From Bacillus sp. FJAT-50079 (GTDB taxonomy: Bacteria; Bacillota; Bacilli; Bacillales; Bacillaceae_C): a stretch of DNA of 64,000 nucleotides. Below the pieces are notes generated by a model, which had not been told where the DNA came from, did not search any database, and was given only the letters and a program-made list of their open reading frames with translations. The DNA is taken from positions 372,001 through 436,000 of the forward strand of contig NZ_JAGYPD010000001.1 in the NCBI RefSeq assembly GCF_018343515.1, read 5' to 3'. The position numbers were made by a program, and so were the translations under genes. Positions 54,873-64,000 of this stretch are shown here, one piece after another (the stretch's first letter is position 1; the number at the start of each line of letters is the position of its first letter).

Positions 54873-56543
54873 TTACATTTTTTCTGGTGCAGACACGCCG
54901 ACTAGGGCGAGTGCGTTTTTCAGTGTAATTTGTACAGCTTTTACGAGAGCGAGTCGAGCTTTCGTTTCTTCCGGATTGTCTTCGTTCAATACTTTCTCCG
55001 CATTGTAGAAGCTATGGAAGGTAGAAGCAAGCTCAAAAATATAATTCGTAATCCGATGCGGGATTCGCTTTTCAGCCGCATCCGCAACTACTTGAGGAAA
55101 TTCCCCGAGCTTTTTCAATAGTTCTACTGTCTTTTCGCTACTTAGAGAAGTAAGATCTGCATTTTGATCAACAGTGAAGCCTTTCTCTTCAGCAGAGCGC
55201 ATGATGCTGCAAATTCGTGCATGTGCATATTGCGAATAATAGACCGGGTTTTCATTTGATTCGGAAACAGCGAGATCCAAATCAAAATCCATATGCGTGT
55301 CACCGCTTCTCATTGCGAAGAAGTAGCGAACAGCATCAAGGCCCACTTCTTCAATTAATTCACGCATTGTAACAGCTTTACCTGTTCTTTTGCTCATCTT
55401 CATTCTTTCTCCGTCTTTATAAAGATTGACGAGTTGAATGATCTCAACTTCCAAGCTATCTTTTTCATGGCCGAGCGCCTCAACCGCTGCTTTCATTCTT
55501 GGAATGTATCCGTGATGATCCGCTCCCCAAATATTAATAAGCTTCTCAAAACCCCGTTCATATTTATCTTGATGGTAGGCAATGTCAGGAGTTAAATATG
55601 TGTACGTTCCATCATTTTTAATAAGAACGCGATCTTTATCATCGCCAAACGTCGTTGAGCGGAACCATGTTGCTCCATCCTCTTCGTAAATATGACCTTG
55701 ATTTCGAAGCACATTTAATGCATTATCAATTTTTCCATTTTCGTATAAAGAGGTTTCTGAATACCAAACATCAAATAACACGCGGAATTGTTCCAGATCC
55801 GCTTTCAATTTTTCCATTTCATAGTCAAGTCCGTAGCGGCGGAAAAATTCAAAGCGTTCCTTTTCATCCATATGGACATATTGTTCGCCGAATTCTTTCG
55901 CGAGCTTTTTACCAATTTCCACGATATCTTTTCCATGATAGCCATCTTCTGGCATTTCTTTTTCTAATCCAAGCGCTTGAAAATAGCGGGCTTCCACAGA
56001 TAACGCTAAATTATGAATCTGATTTCCAGCATCATTAATATAATATTCACGGGATACACTATAGCCCGCTTTGTCGAGTACATTGCATAATGAATCGCCA
56101 ACCGCTGCGCCACGTGCATGACCAAGATGAAGGTCGCCAGTCGGATTAGCTGAAACAAATTCAACTTGTACTTTTAGCTGATTTCCTGCATTGGAACGGC
56201 CATATTCATCTCCTGCTTCTAAAATAGCAGGAACGAGCTCCGTTAAATAACGATTATTTAAATAGAAGTTAATAAATCCTGGTCCAGCAATATCGATTTT
56301 TTCGATCGATGCTTTGGAGCGATCAAGATTCGCTTGAATTTGTTCCGCAATCATTCGTGGCGCCTTTTTCGCAATTCGAGCAAGTTGCATTGCCATATTC
56401 GTCGAATAGTCGCCATGAGATTTATCTTTTGGCGTTTCTAAAATTACTTCTGGCATTTCTTCCTTCGTTGCTAAGCCAGCCTGTACGACCGCATCTTGAA
56501 TGGCCGTTTTTAAATCGCTCTGCATTTTTTCAACTACATTCAT
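54873..56543 (-). CDS. argS: Arginyl-tRNA synthetase
   Basis: 556-residue class I synthetase. N-terminal Add-1 domain (to about residue 110), HIGH-type motif [18 protein letters not shown]-type motif [17 protein letters not shown], and the C-terminal anticodon domain ending [12 protein letters not shown]. The [16 protein letters not shown] RSGD motif is present. It overlaps the ywiB stop by four bases and is co-transcribed with it. GGAGG precedes the ATG. Confidence 0.97.
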   Translation of the reverse strand: MNVVEKMQSDLKTAIQDAVVQAGLATKEEMPEVILETPKDKSHGDYSTNMAMQLARIAKKAPRMIAEQIQANLDRSKASIEKIDIAGPGFINFYLNNRYLTELVPAILEAGDEYGRSNAGNQLKVQVEFVSANPTGDLHLGHARGAAVGDSLCNVLDKAGYSVSREYYINDAGNQIHNLALSVEARYFQALGLEKEMPEDGYHGKDIVEIGKKLAKEFGEQYVHMDEKERFEFFRRYGLDYEMEKLKADLEQFRVLFDVWYSETSLYENGKIDNALNVLRNQGHIYEEDGATWFRSTTFGDDKDRVLIKNDGTYTYLTPDIAYHQDKYERGFEKLINIWGADHHGYIPRMKAAVEALGHEKDSLEVEIIQLVNLYKDGERMKMSKRTGKAVTMRELIEEVGLDAVRYFFAMRSGDTHMDFDLDLAVSESNENPVYYSQYAHARICSIMRSAEEKGFTVDQNADLTSLSSEKTVELLKKLGEFPQVVADAAEKRIPHRITNYIFELASTFHSFYNAEKVLNEDNPEETKARLALVKAVQITLKNALALVGVSAPEKM

Positions 56544-56971
56544 TGTGACTCCTCCGTATATGAAAATTCTAATCGATAAGCCCCTACATGCTGATCGTCA
56601 GCAAGTAAGTCATATTCTACAAAAAATTGACGTTGATCAGGATCAAATGTTAAACGATGGGTGTGAACAGTTATAGCCAGTGAACCAAACCCACCATCAT
56701 AACTACCTGGTTGTTGTTCATTCAATCGGAACGGCAAGCGCATTCGAATCGCCCCGCCTCTTAATATAAGCGCTTCGTGATCACCCATTCTCACCGTCGT
56801 CCTTACATTTCCACCTTCTTGGATTTCTGTGTATGATAAATACATTTGACCTTGCTTTCGAATGAAAAACCCTTCTACCCACAATTCAAATGTCTCTTTT
56901 TCTTGGTCTGGATGACGGATCGTCGTAATAAGCTTAATTTTCGCTGGGCTTTTATTTTCTACTGCGTTCAT
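56540..56971 (-). CDS. ywiB: YwiB family beta-barrel protein (DUF1934)
   Basis: 143-residue small cytosolic protein of the DUF1934 family, rich in beta strands ([34 protein letters not shown]). Always upstream of argS in bacilli. It overlaps argS by the ATGA arrangement. Function unknown; a lipocalin-like barrel is suggested by the family fold. Confidence 0.87.
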   Translation of the reverse strand: MNAVENKSPAKIKLITTIRHPDQEKETFELWVEGFFIRKQGQMYLSYTEIQEGGNVRTTVRMGDHEALILRGGAIRMRLPFRLNEQQPGSYDGGFGSLAITVHTHRLTFDPDQRQFFVEYDLLADDQHVGAYRLEFSYTEESQ

Positions 56972-57155
56972 AAACTTCGCCCTCTTTCAATCGTTACAAT
57001 AATCTCCTCATTATAAACCGACATGTCCTATCTTTCAATATAGCATAATTGTGCTTTGACCACGAAATAAGACGAACAGAAAATAATTTCGGAAATTTTT
57101 GAATAAAACTTGTTTATTGACCTCATACTGTTGAAAAAAAGATTTGGAGTATGGG

Positions 57156-59171
57156 GTGAAAACGTTGGAGCCAAAAAAGGTGACACGGAGATCGCGGAGA
57201 AAATGGAGAACGATCCGATTATATAGCTATGCTGCACTTATTTTGAGCGTTGTGGCCGCATGCTTGCTTTTTTCTGTTTATTTGTATATTAAAATTCTAG
57301 GTCCGCCGGCGCTCGCCATTCCGCAGTCGACATTATATTATGCTAATGATGGTGCCATTATCGGCGAAAGCAATAGTGGACAAAAACGTTATTGGGTTCA
57401 TTTAGATGAAATTTCCCCAAACGTAAAAGATGCGGTCGTTGCGATCGAAGACCGAACGTTTTACAGCCATTTTGGTTTCGATATAAAAAGAATCGGTGGA
57501 GCGATCTTAGCAAATGCCAAGCAAATGGACAAAGTGCAAGGGGCGAGTACGATCACCCAACAATATGCACGAAATTTATTTTTAACGATGGATAAAACGT
57601 GGAAGCGTAAATTGTCCGAAGCATTTTATGCGCTTCGTTTAGAAGTGAATTATGATAAAGATGAAATATTAGAGGGCTATTTGAATACGATTAATTTTGG
57701 ACACGGCGCTTACGGAATCGAAGCAGCAAGCCAGTTTTATTTTGGCAAAAGTGCCAAAGATCTTTCTTTAGCAGAAGGCGCAATGCTATCGGGGATTCCG
57801 AAAGGTCCGAGTAGCTTTTCACCTCTTCATTCCTATGAAAAGGCGAAAAATAGACAATTGCTTATTTTAGATGCAATGGTCGATACGGGTGCTATTTCAC
57901 AACGCCAAGCGGACATTGCTGGGAAGGAAGAACTTAACTTTACAGGTGAACATCCGCATCACCGAGCAGAATCAGCTCCGTATTTTTTTGATGCGGTGCA
58001 AAAGGAGCTTGTGACAACGGTTGGTCTTGATGAACGAATGGTCTCTCTCGGAGGGTTAAAGGTGTTTACTACCCTCGATGAACGGCAGCAAAAAATAGCG
58101 GAGGAAATCGTTAAGGAAACCATTTCTGACCAATCAGAATTACAAATTGGTTTTACAGCGATGGATCCAAAAACTGGGTTTATTACCGCTATGGTCGGTG
58201 GACGTGATTATGATGAAAGCCCATTTAACCGAGCCACCCAGGCTGTTCGCCAGCCAGGCTCTACTGTCAAGCCTTTGCTTTATTACGCGGCGCTTGAACA
58301 CGGCTTTACTCCTTCTACCCTGTTAGCGAGCGAGCCGACAACATTTAAGCTTGATGGGAATGCAGAGTATACACCGCATAATTTTAATAATGAGTATGCA
58401 AATAGAGAAATAACGATGGCGCAAGCGTTAGCGGTTTCCGATAATATTTATGCAGTGAAAACTCATTTGTTTTTAGGGCAGGATGTGCTCGTTGATACGA
58501 TGAAACGATTTGGAATTTCAACTAATATCAATCAAGTTCCATCGCTCGCACTAGGCACTTCGGGTATAAAGGTAACTGAGCTCGTCAATGCTTATAGCAT
58601 TCTTGCCAATGGCGGAAGAAAAGTAGAACCGACACTGATTCAGCGAGTGGAAGATCAGGACGGAAAGATCATTTATGAAGCAAATTCAAACGATGAACAA
58701 ATCTTAAATCCTCAACATGCTTTTGTAATGAGTCAAATGATGACGGGGATGTTTGATACGAAATTAAATGGCTATGCGACGGTGACAGGCGCATCCATTT
58801 CTTCACAAATGAGGCGTTTGTATGCAGGGAAATCCGGTTCAACCCAGTCAGATAGCTGGATGGCGGGATTTACTCCTGGACTAGCAGCTGCCGTTTGGAC
58901 AGGCTATGACCAAGGAGAAGACTTAACTTTGACCGAGGATAAAGTCGTTGCCAAAAATGTGTGGATTCGTTTTATGGAACAAGCGATTGAAGGACAAATG
59001 GAACAGCTTCACGAGTTCAAACCTCCATCCGGTGTTGAGGTGTTACCGATTGATCCGGAAACAGGGAAAATTGCAACCGAATTTTGCCCAGTCTTTCGCC
59101 TTACTTATTTTAAAAAAGGGACCGAGCCAACTGAAGTTTGTACGGATCATCTTCCAATTGCACCAAACTAG
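57156..59171 (+). CDS. pbpG: Penicillin-binding protein PbpG (class A, sporulation)
   Basis: 671-residue bifunctional wall synthase. Short basic cytosolic N-terminus, membrane helix (AALILSVVAACLLFSVYLYI), GT51 domain with catalytic Glu in VVAIEDRTFYSHFGFD and GASTITQQYARNLFL, and transpeptidase with SxxK (RQPGSTVKP), SDN (ALAVSDNIYAVK) and KSG (YAGKSGSTQSDSW). Closest in layout to B. subtilis PbpG (YwhE), made in the forespore. Start GTG 57156 with GGAG 6 bases upstream; TTG 57165 is also possible. A CATACTGT box (57124-57131) resembles a sigma-E -10 but a sigma-F promoter would be expected. Confidence 0.9.
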   Translation: MKTLEPKKVTRRSRRKWRTIRLYSYAALILSVVAACLLFSVYLYIKILGPPALAIPQSTLYYANDGAIIGESNSGQKRYWVHLDEISPNVKDAVVAIEDRTFYSHFGFDIKRIGGAILANAKQMDKVQGASTITQQYARNLFLTMDKTWKRKLSEAFYALRLEVNYDKDEILEGYLNTINFGHGAYGIEAASQFYFGKSAKDLSLAEGAMLSGIPKGPSSFSPLHSYEKAKNRQLLILDAMVDTGAISQRQADIAGKEELNFTGEHPHHRAESAPYFFDAVQKELVTTVGLDERMVSLGGLKVFTTLDERQQKIAEEIVKETISDQSELQIGFTAMDPKTGFITAMVGGRDYDESPFNRATQAVRQPGSTVKPLLYYAALEHGFTPSTLLASEPTTFKLDGNAEYTPHNFNNEYANREITMAQALAVSDNIYAVKTHLFLGQDVLVDTMKRFGISTNINQVPSLALGTSGIKVTELVNAYSILANGGRKVEPTLIQRVEDQDGKIIYEANSNDEQILNPQHAFVMSQMMTGMFDTKLNGYATVTGASISSQMRRLYAGKSGSTQSDSWMAGFTPGLAAAVWTGYDQGEDLTLTEDKVVAKNVWIRFMEQAIEGQMEQLHEFKPPSGVEVLPIDPETGKIATEFCPVFRLTYFKKGTEPTEVCTDHLPIAPN

Positions 59172-59179
59172 GTCAAATA

Positions 59180-59269
59180 CGCAATTATCTATGAAAAAGG
59201 CGCAATTAACACTAAAATTGACGCAATTAATCCAAAAGACACGCAATTACAATCGAAAGTGGCGCAATT
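59180..59269. repeat. Intergenic array with 21-bp period (CGCAATT core)
   Basis: CGCAATT occurs at 59180, 59201, 59222, 59242 and 59263 (steps of 21, 21, 20, 21). It begins 8 bases after the pbpG stop. The core is the complement of AATTGCG in the array at 17874-18067. Read through, it gives peptides such as AQLTLKLTQLIQKTRN, which I take to be spurious. Confidence 0.8.
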
Positions 59270-59289
59270 CCTGATTTTCTTCATATAAA

Positions 59290-59320
59290 AAAACCCGAGG
59301 TGTGCGGCCTCGGGTTTTTT
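59290..59320. terminator. Bidirectional terminator between pbpG and ywhD
   Basis: AACCCGAGG/CCTCGGGTT arms with a 7-base loop, A-run before and T-run after, so it can serve both convergent genes. Confidence 0.9.
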
Positions 59321-59419
59321 ATGTCCTAGTTGCTTATGTGCAATCTACTTTCAGTTTACTTTTTTTTCAGTTATTCAGCAAGCTAGCTTTGTTTGTTTTA
59401 TTAAACTGTCATAGATTGT

Positions 59420-59929
59420 TCACATTAAGCTTTGCTTTAATTCCTCGCTGGATCGTTCCCATATCTGTTCATCATGTCCGCGCAAAAATTCTCCAAGTAA
59501 CTTACGTGATTTTTCGTCCATTTGCTCGACGATAATCTTCCCTTTCATTGCCCGATCAAGATGGTTTACGTGCTCCGGCATTGATTTATATCCACGGCGG
59601 ATCGAACGATTGATAAGTAATTCACACGCTGTGACTCCAGCATAATAAGGTCCTTCCGGCTTACGATCGATGGCAACCCATATGACCCAATAAAGCTTCG
59701 TTCCTTCTTCTGGTAACTCCGAGCGATCCTTTAAATATTTAACTCCCCGCTCTGTTTTGCTGCGCGCATGCATTGCTTGCGGCTCAATCCATACTTCATT
59801 CTTTTCTGGATCAATTAATAAAGGCGTTATATTCTCAAGATTAAGAGACCCGATTCCAAAGCCTTTATGGCCATCCGTCGGAGCGTTTTTAATAATATTA
59901 AATTCTATTTTCCGATTGCCTTGACTCAT
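59420..59929 (-). CDS. ywhD: YwhD family protein, unknown
   Basis: 169-residue cytosolic protein matching the YwhD family: it opens KIEFNIIKNAPTDGHKGFGI, has the conserved YYAGVTACELLINRS middle and ends with a charged helical region. Found next to ywhC in bacilli. No catalytic motif is evident. It starts at ATG 59929, 24 bases after ywhC. Confidence 0.87.
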   Translation of the reverse strand: MSQGNRKIEFNIIKNAPTDGHKGFGIGSLNLENITPLLIDPEKNEVWIEPQAMHARSKTERGVKYLKDRSELPEEGTKLYWVIWVAIDRKPEGPYYAGVTACELLINRSIRRGYKSMPEHVNHLDRAMKGKIIVEQMDEKSRKLLGEFLRGHDEQIWERSSEELKQSLM

Positions 59930-59953
59930 TAATAAGCTCCCCCTCTACTCATT

Positions 59954-60607
59954 TCATAAAAAGACCGAAAATAATTGATTGATACTTTGAATAAAAAACG
60001 GAACGGCATTATGAATGATTGGATAAATCGTATATCCTCCCAATGGAGTGATGACGAGAATTAAAAAAACGAGTGCACCATATTGTTCATATTGAGTCAT
60101 CTTTGCCCTAACAGATGGTGATACAAGATCCTCGACAATTCGATAGCCATCCAATGGTGGTAACGGCAGTAGATTAAAAACGAATAAAAGAACATTTAAG
60201 TACACGAATAAATTGAAAAACTGCATAACCATCGAAGGCATTGACGCTGCCATACCCGTTGTAATTAGAACAAAAATAATCGCAGTCCCAATGATCGCCA
60301 GAAGCAAATTACTTATCGGACCCATGAGAGAAACGAGAATGCCCCCAATTCGTTTGTTCTTTAAGAGAAAACGATTGACGGGAACAGGGCGTGCCCAGCC
60401 AAATCCTACGATAAAAATAAGCAATGTCCCGATTGGGTCAAGATGTTGCATCGGATTTAGCGTTAATCTACCTTGATCTTTCGCAGTTGGATCCCCTAAT
60501 TTATATGCAGTATACGCATGAGCAAATTCATGAACGGTAAAAGCAATTAATAATGCCGCTGCAACGAGCGGAATTTGTTCTAAGCGAAATGCGAGGAAAC
60601 GCTCCAT
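59954..60607 (-). CDS. ywhC: Site-2-type metalloprotease family membrane protein (YwhC)
   Basis: 217-residue M50-family protein with about five membrane helices. Zinc motif HEFAH in AFTVHEFAHAYTAYKLGDP and the second motif LLPLPPLDGYRIVEDL (xDG) are present; RLTLNPMQHLDPIGTL is typical of this short subfamily without PDZ domain. Start at ATG 60607, 8 bases after GGGAG; the reading from 60670 adds an unlikely N-terminus. Substrate unknown. Confidence 0.9.
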   Translation of the reverse strand: MERFLAFRLEQIPLVAAALLIAFTVHEFAHAYTAYKLGDPTAKDQGRLTLNPMQHLDPIGTLLIFIVGFGWARPVPVNRFLLKNKRIGGILVSLMGPISNLLLAIIGTAIIFVLITTGMAASMPSMVMQFFNLFVYLNVLLFVFNLLPLPPLDGYRIVEDLVSPSVRAKMTQYEQYGALVFLILVITPLGGYTIYPIIHNAVPFFIQSINQLFSVFL

Positions 60608-60735
60608 ACATCCAACTCCCTTTTTTCTAACATAATCTCTATTATACAAAAAAAGCATTGAATTCTCCATCTTGCCTCAACAACCGAAAAAGCATACACT
60701 TTTGATGATACATATTTTCTAGGAGGGGTTCCAAT

Positions 60736-60921
60736 ATGCCATACGTAACAGTAAAAATGATTGAAGGTCGTAGTGAAGAACAAAAGAAAGCGCTTGTGGA
60801 GAAAGTAACAGCTGCTGTCAGTGAAACAACTGGTGCAACCGAAGATAAAATTGTTGTCTTCATCGAAGAAATGAGTAAAAACCATTATGCCGTTGGCGGC
60901 AAACGTCTTAGCGATCAATAA
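60736..60921 (+). CDS. ywhB: 4-oxalocrotonate tautomerase family enzyme (YwhB)
   Basis: 61-residue tautomerase. After Met removal the catalytic Pro1 is followed by YVTVKMIEGRSEEQKKALV, the family start; IVVFIEEMSKNHYAVGGKRL closes the chain with the conserved Arg region. It acts as a hexamer on 2-hydroxymuconate-like enols; the in vivo substrate in bacilli is unknown. GGAGGGG ahead of the ATG. Divergent from ywhC. Confidence 0.93.
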   Translation: MPYVTVKMIEGRSEEQKKALVEKVTAAVSETTGATEDKIVVFIEEMSKNHYAVGGKRLSDQ

Positions 60922-60930
60922 GAAAACAAC

Positions 60931-60956
60931 GAAGGAGTCCAGCAATGGGCTCCTTC
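60931..60956. terminator. Hairpin between ywhB and ywfO
   Basis: GAAGGAG (60931-60937)/CTCCTTC (60950-60956); T-rich on both outer sides, so it can end both convergent genes. Confidence 0.7.
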
Positions 60957-62257
60957 TAATGTTTTTTCAAAATCGATAAAATTTGTTGCTTAATGTTTGC
61001 ATGCTTTGAATCATCTAAAAGGAAATCCTCTGGAAAATACAATTTATGATCTGTTCGTTTCTTCCCTGAAATCGCCTCAACGATCGTTGATTCCCTTGAA
61101 AGCTCACGTATATCGCCATTCGGCATTAATAATTGAATCGGCATCCGCTCTTCTTCTTCTCCCCCACGGTAAAAATCATATGGCAAATCTGATGAAGAGT
61201 CGACCGCCAAATAATAATCTGGATCAATTCCCGCTTCTCTAAAGAGCTCATGCAGACGAACTGATAATTTATACTGTCGAGCTGGATCAAATTCAATGTA
61301 TTTGAATAGATTCCGATTCATAAACCGCTGGCATAAATCTCGTAAAATAAAGTCATCTTCATCTTCCCACATTTGAAAATAATATAAAATGACGGACTCA
61401 TCTAATTTTAAATAATCTTCCAATGTGACTTTTTCAGCAAAAAGCGAGACAAAATGCGTAGGTTCATACTTAAAAGAGTAAGAGTCTTCATATAGCGCTT
61501 TGGCACGCTTTAAGATTTTCGTCAAAATTACCTCTGCACTTCTCGTGACAGGATGAAAATACACTTGCCAATACATTTGATAGCGACTCATTATATAATC
61601 TTCAACCGCATGCATCCCTGTCGATTTAAAAACGACCTGATCTTCCCGCGGGCGCATGACACGTAAAACCCGTTCCATATCAAAATGCCCATAGCTGACT
61701 CCAGTAAAATATGCGTCACGTTGCAAGTAATCCATTCGATCAGCATCGATTTGACTGGAAATCAAACTGACAACGAGCTTATCTTTATACGTTTTCCCTA
61801 TTACTTCCGCCACATTTTGCGGAAAATCTGGGCTGACACGTTGCAGAACCGCATTCACTTCTGTATCGCCAAGAATGATTTTCTTCGTGAACTGTTCATG
61901 ATCTAATCCGTACACTTTTTCAAATGAATGAGAAAATGGTCCATGTCCAAGATCATGTAAAAGTGCGGCACATAAAGACAGCAATCGTTGATCGTCATCC
62001 CATTCTGGTCGTCCTTGAAAAACATCATCAACGATTCGTCTCACGATTTCATATACACCCAAAGAATGATTAAAGCGGCTATGTTCCGCACCGTGGAACG
62101 TTAAATATGTCGTACCGAGCTGCTTTATTCGGCGCAGGCGCTGAAATTCCTTCGTGCCGATTAAATCCCAGATCGTTTGGTCTCTCACATGTGCATAGCG
62201 ATGAACAGGGTCTTTAAAAACTTTTTCCTCACTTAATTTTAAATTGGAATGATGCAT
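60956..62257 (-). CDS. ywfO: HD-domain phosphohydrolase family protein (YwfO)
   Basis: 433-residue protein. The HD metal motif is in LLHDLGHGPFSHSFEKV, with the upstream His in AEHSRFNHSLGVYEI and Asp in SSQIDADRMDYLQRDA, the pattern of dGTPase-like HD proteins. The C-terminal half (YLKLDESVILYYFQMWEDED) is characteristic of the YwfO group. Same length as the B. subtilis protein. Substrate is not known; nucleotide hydrolysis is inferred. Confidence 0.88.
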   Translation of the reverse strand: MHHSNLKLSEEKVFKDPVHRYAHVRDQTIWDLIGTKEFQRLRRIKQLGTTYLTFHGAEHSRFNHSLGVYEIVRRIVDDVFQGRPEWDDDQRLLSLCAALLHDLGHGPFSHSFEKVYGLDHEQFTKKIILGDTEVNAVLQRVSPDFPQNVAEVIGKTYKDKLVVSLISSQIDADRMDYLQRDAYFTGVSYGHFDMERVLRVMRPREDQVVFKSTGMHAVEDYIMSRYQMYWQVYFHPVTRSAEVILTKILKRAKALYEDSYSFKYEPTHFVSLFAEKVTLEDYLKLDESVILYYFQMWEDEDDFILRDLCQRFMNRNLFKYIEFDPARQYKLSVRLHELFREAGIDPDYYLAVDSSSDLPYDFYRGGEEEERMPIQLLMPNGDIRELSRESTIVEAISGKKRTDHKLYFPEDFLLDDSKHANIKQQILSILKKH

Positions 62258-62352
62258 AAACGCCCCTCTTCCTATCTATCATGATTCCATTATATCGGCT
62301 TTACCCTTTTATTAAAAGTACAGAAGTTTCTATCATTTTTTTTGCGATATTG

Positions 62353-62382
62353 GTATAAAGATGCATTTCCTTGTCCATCCTA
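62353..62382 (+). promoter_or_regulatory. Candidate sigma-F/sigma-G promoter of rsfA
   Basis: GTATA (62353-62357), 18 bases, CATCCTA (62376-62382). CATnnTA is the sigma-G -10 pattern and the spacing suits both forespore factors. About 50 bases before the start codon. Confidence 0.65.
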
Positions 62383-62433
62383 TGATTACTGAATCAAAAA
62401 ATCAAAAGATGAATGATAGGGAGTTGAAGAGAA

Positions 62434-63156
62434 ATGAAAACACGACAAGATGCATGGACAGAAGAAAACGACTTGCTTTTAGCGGAAACGGTGCTTCGCC
62501 ATGTACGTGAAGGAAGTACGCAATTGAACGCGTTTGAGGAAGTTGGTGATAAACTGAATCGAACATCGGCAGCATGTGGCTTCAGATGGAATGCAGTCGT
62601 TCGCCATCAATATGAAAAAGCGCTTGATTTAGCGAAAAAACAACGAAAGCAGCGACAACGAATGCTTGGTAAAGATCAAGGGGGCAAAAAGAAACTGCTT
62701 TATCAGCCACCTGTTCCAACCGTTGAAGAAATCCTTGAGCCTATGTTAGAACCTGAGCTAACAGAAATGACAACTGTAGAATTCTCAGAGGAAACTGTTC
62801 CTGTTTCAACGCATCTTTTACCTGCGCCTAAACCGGAAGGAAATGCGGAAGGAATCAATATTCGCTCTATTATTGCTTATTTGCAACAATTACAAACTTC
62901 TGAGTTTCAGTTAGATATATTAAAAAATGAGAATGCAAGATTAAAAAGGGAAATGGCTGGTTTGAAGAGTGAGAATCAGCGTTTACAGCAACAGGTGAAC
63001 AAACTAGAAGACAAATCGGTCACGATGCAAGACGATTATGAAACGATGATGAAAATCTTAAATCGCGCTCGCAAACATGTTTTATTTGAAGATGAAGAAC
63101 GGCCAACAACATTTAAAATGGATCGCAATGGAAACTTGGAAAAGCTAGCAGAATAA
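62434..63156 (+). CDS. rsfA: Prespore-specific regulator RsfA
   Basis: 240-residue transcription factor of the forespore. The N-terminal Myb/SANT-like domain [20 protein letters not shown] with the conserved [20 protein letters not shown] is diagnostic of the RsfA family. A middle linker is followed by a C-terminal coiled coil (residues about 165-205, leucine-rich heptads). It modulates sigma-F genes such as spoIIR in B. subtilis. Divergent from ywfO, convergent with lipL. Confidence 0.93.
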   Translation: MKTRQDAWTEENDLLLAETVLRHVREGSTQLNAFEEVGDKLNRTSAACGFRWNAVVRHQYEKALDLAKKQRKQRQRMLGKDQGGKKKLLYQPPVPTVEEILEPMLEPELTEMTTVEFSEETVPVSTHLLPAPKPEGNAEGINIRSIIAYLQQLQTSEFQLDILKNENARLKREMAGLKSENQRLQQQVNKLEDKSVTMQDDYETMMKILNRARKHVLFEDEERPTTFKMDRNGNLEKLAE

Positions 63157-63159
63157 ATG

Positions 63160-63207
63160 GTGCCTCCCCTCAGCTAACACTTTGGGGGCAGGCATCTTTT
63201 TATATTT
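63160..63207 (+). terminator. Terminator of rsfA
   Basis: GTGCCTCCCC (63160-63169) pairs with GGGGGCAGGCAT (63184-63195) with a small bulge; T-rich tail on the plus strand. 3 bases past the rsfA stop. Confidence 0.75.
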
Positions 63208-64000
63208 TTCTATTTCTTTCTACCATTCGCTCGTAATACGCTTGGAACCATTCTAATTCGTCCCCTTGTAGTTGGTCGGCGAATAGCTCCGTGCTCATCT
63301 TTTGTAAAACATTCATAAATCTGAGCATGACATCTTGGATTGTCAATTGTACACCGAGCAGTTCTGACAAAGATGCCATCACTTCTGGGCGCACTTCTGG
63401 GAAAATAAATTTCGTTGGTTGATCGTTTTTCGCACGTTTGTAAAACTGTCTAATCAGCTCCGCACGTTGCCTTCCGCTCCCTGTCACGCATAAATAAATT
63501 TGCACAGCAACTCCTTTACGGATTCTCCGCTGAGAAATGCCAGCAAATTTCTTTCCGCCGATACTCAAATCATAGCTTCCCGGACAATAGGAACCAACAA
63601 TTTCCCGTGCTTCGATCTCGACTGGAAAGTCTTGAAACATGAAACGGATCAGTTCCCACATCGAGTCATACCCGCGATTAATATCAATCCCCTTCTCTTT
63701 TTCAGGTAGAATAAGCGAGAGATTGAGTACCCCATCGTCAAGCACAACTGCTAATCCGCCGGAATTACGAACGATATAATCATAATTTTCCTCTGCAAGA
63801 AAAGCTAATCCTGCTTGTAACTCTGGGAGTTTCGTATCTTGAATCCCAAGAACAATCGTCCGTGGATGAACCCAAGCTCTTGCCGTAGGAGGGGAGTAGC
63901 CCCTTCCTACCGACATGCAAAGTGTATCATCGATTGCAAACGACTGTAACGCATGAAAATGAGGATTGAATGAGGATTGATCAATTAATCTCCACTTTTC
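63200..64000 (-). CDS. lipL: Octanoyl-[GcvH]:protein N-octanoyltransferase LipL (5' end cut by window)
   Basis: Lipoate-scaffold amidotransferase moving octanoyl from GcvH to the E2 subunits of dehydrogenase complexes. Catalytic Cys in [19 protein letters not shown], plus [18 protein letters not shown]. The frame stays open to base 64000: upstream of the internal ATG at 63916 it reads [10 protein letters not shown] and [15 protein letters not shown], matching the LipL N-terminus, so the gene starts beyond the window, about a dozen codons away. 267 residues are present. Confidence 0.92.
   Translation of the reverse strand, partial: EKWRLIDQSSFNPHFHALQSFAIDDTLCMSVGRGYSPPTARAWVHPRTIVLGIQDTKLPELQAGLAFLAEENYDYIVRNSGGLAVVLDDGVLNLSLILPEKEKGIDINRGYDSMWELIRFMFQDFPVEIEAREIVGSYCPGSYDLSIGGKKFAGISQRRIRKGVAVQIYLCVTGSGRQRAELIRQFYKRAKNDQPTKFIFPEVRPEVMASLSELLGVQLTIQDVMLRFMNVLQKMSTELFADQLQGDELEWFQAYYERMVERNRKI

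Noticed and set aside
57036-57075. sigma-F promoter of pbpG (GCATA ... CGAAATAAGA)
   Set aside because: The -10 lacks the expected first G and the T, and it lies over 80 bases from the start; not convincing.
59043-59274. Small ORFs on both strands over the CGCAATT array
   Set aside because: They mostly overlap pbpG coding sequence and then the repeats; composition is that of the repeat.

Overview
The window is a stretch of the chromosome of an endospore-forming member of the Bacillaceae. Gene content and order follow the Bacillus subtilis backbone almost without break (fabZ, flhP-flhO-mbl-spoIIID, spoIIQ, spoIID-murAA-ywmB-ywzB, the atp operon, upp-glyA-ywlG-rpiB-ywlE-mntP-ywlC-spoIIR-prmC-prfA-tdk-rpmE-rho-(glpX)-murAB-tal-fbaA-spo0F-ywjG-pyrG-rpoE, then fadF-ywjE-argS-ywiB-pbpG-ywhD-ywhC-ywhB-ywfO-rsfA-lipL). 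The fused AdoCbl-dependent mutase IcmF inside a fatty-acid operon recalls Geobacillus-type thermophilic bacilli, but the species cannot be fixed from the sequence alone. No tRNA, rRNA, insertion sequence, prophage or CRISPR array was seen.

Layout. 1-3.9 kb: end of fatty-acid synthesis (fabZ, cut by the window edge), flagellar rod/hook proteins, the actin-like Mbl and SpoIIID. 4.2-9.2 kb: engulfment genes spoIIQ and spoIID, peptidoglycan precursor enzyme MurAA, YwmB, YwzB. 9.3-16.8 kb: the whole F1Fo ATP synthase operon atpIBEFHAGDC, unusual in that three junctions carry structured repeat elements. 17-25 kb: nucleotide and one-carbon metabolism (upp, glyA), rpiB, a chemoreceptor, the arginine phosphatase YwlE, MntP, YwlC (tRNA t6A) and SpoIIR; a cluster of DnaA boxes spans the ywlC start. 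25-35 kb: translation termination (prfA, prmC), tdk, rpmE, rho, a dead glpX, a second MurA, transaldolase, aldolase, spo0F. 35-38 kb: ywjG, pyrG with a CTP-sensing leader, rpoE. 38.7-49.2 kb: one operon fadF-thl-hbd-acd-acd-tetR-icmF for beta-oxidation and branched acyl-CoA rearrangement. 49.7-53.3 kb: a cobalamin-riboswitch-controlled btuF-btuC-btuD/cbiZ transporter. 53.4-64 kb: cardiolipin synthase-like gene, argS, the sporulation PBP PbpG, small conserved genes, RsfA and LipL (cut by the window edge).

How they work together. The fadF operon feeds acyl-CoA through two dehydrogenases, a hydroxyacyl-CoA dehydrogenase and a thiolase, and ends in a coenzyme B12-dependent mutase; the neighbouring B12 importer plausibly supplies its cofactor. 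A TetR gene in that operon and a FadR-like palindrome inside the operon promoter suggest acyl-CoA-responsive autoregulation. Sporulation genes carry recognisable compartment-specific promoters (sigma-F-like for spoIIQ, spoIIR, rsfA; sigma-E-like for spoIIID, spoIID).

Most distinctive non-coding features: nested, covarying palindromic elements inside the essential atp operon; three intergenic arrays with a period of about 21 bp plus a 52-bp minisatellite upstream of the fadF operon; a DnaA-box cluster; and a glpX gene reduced to its two ends. All functional calls rest on family recognition by eye; no database search was run.
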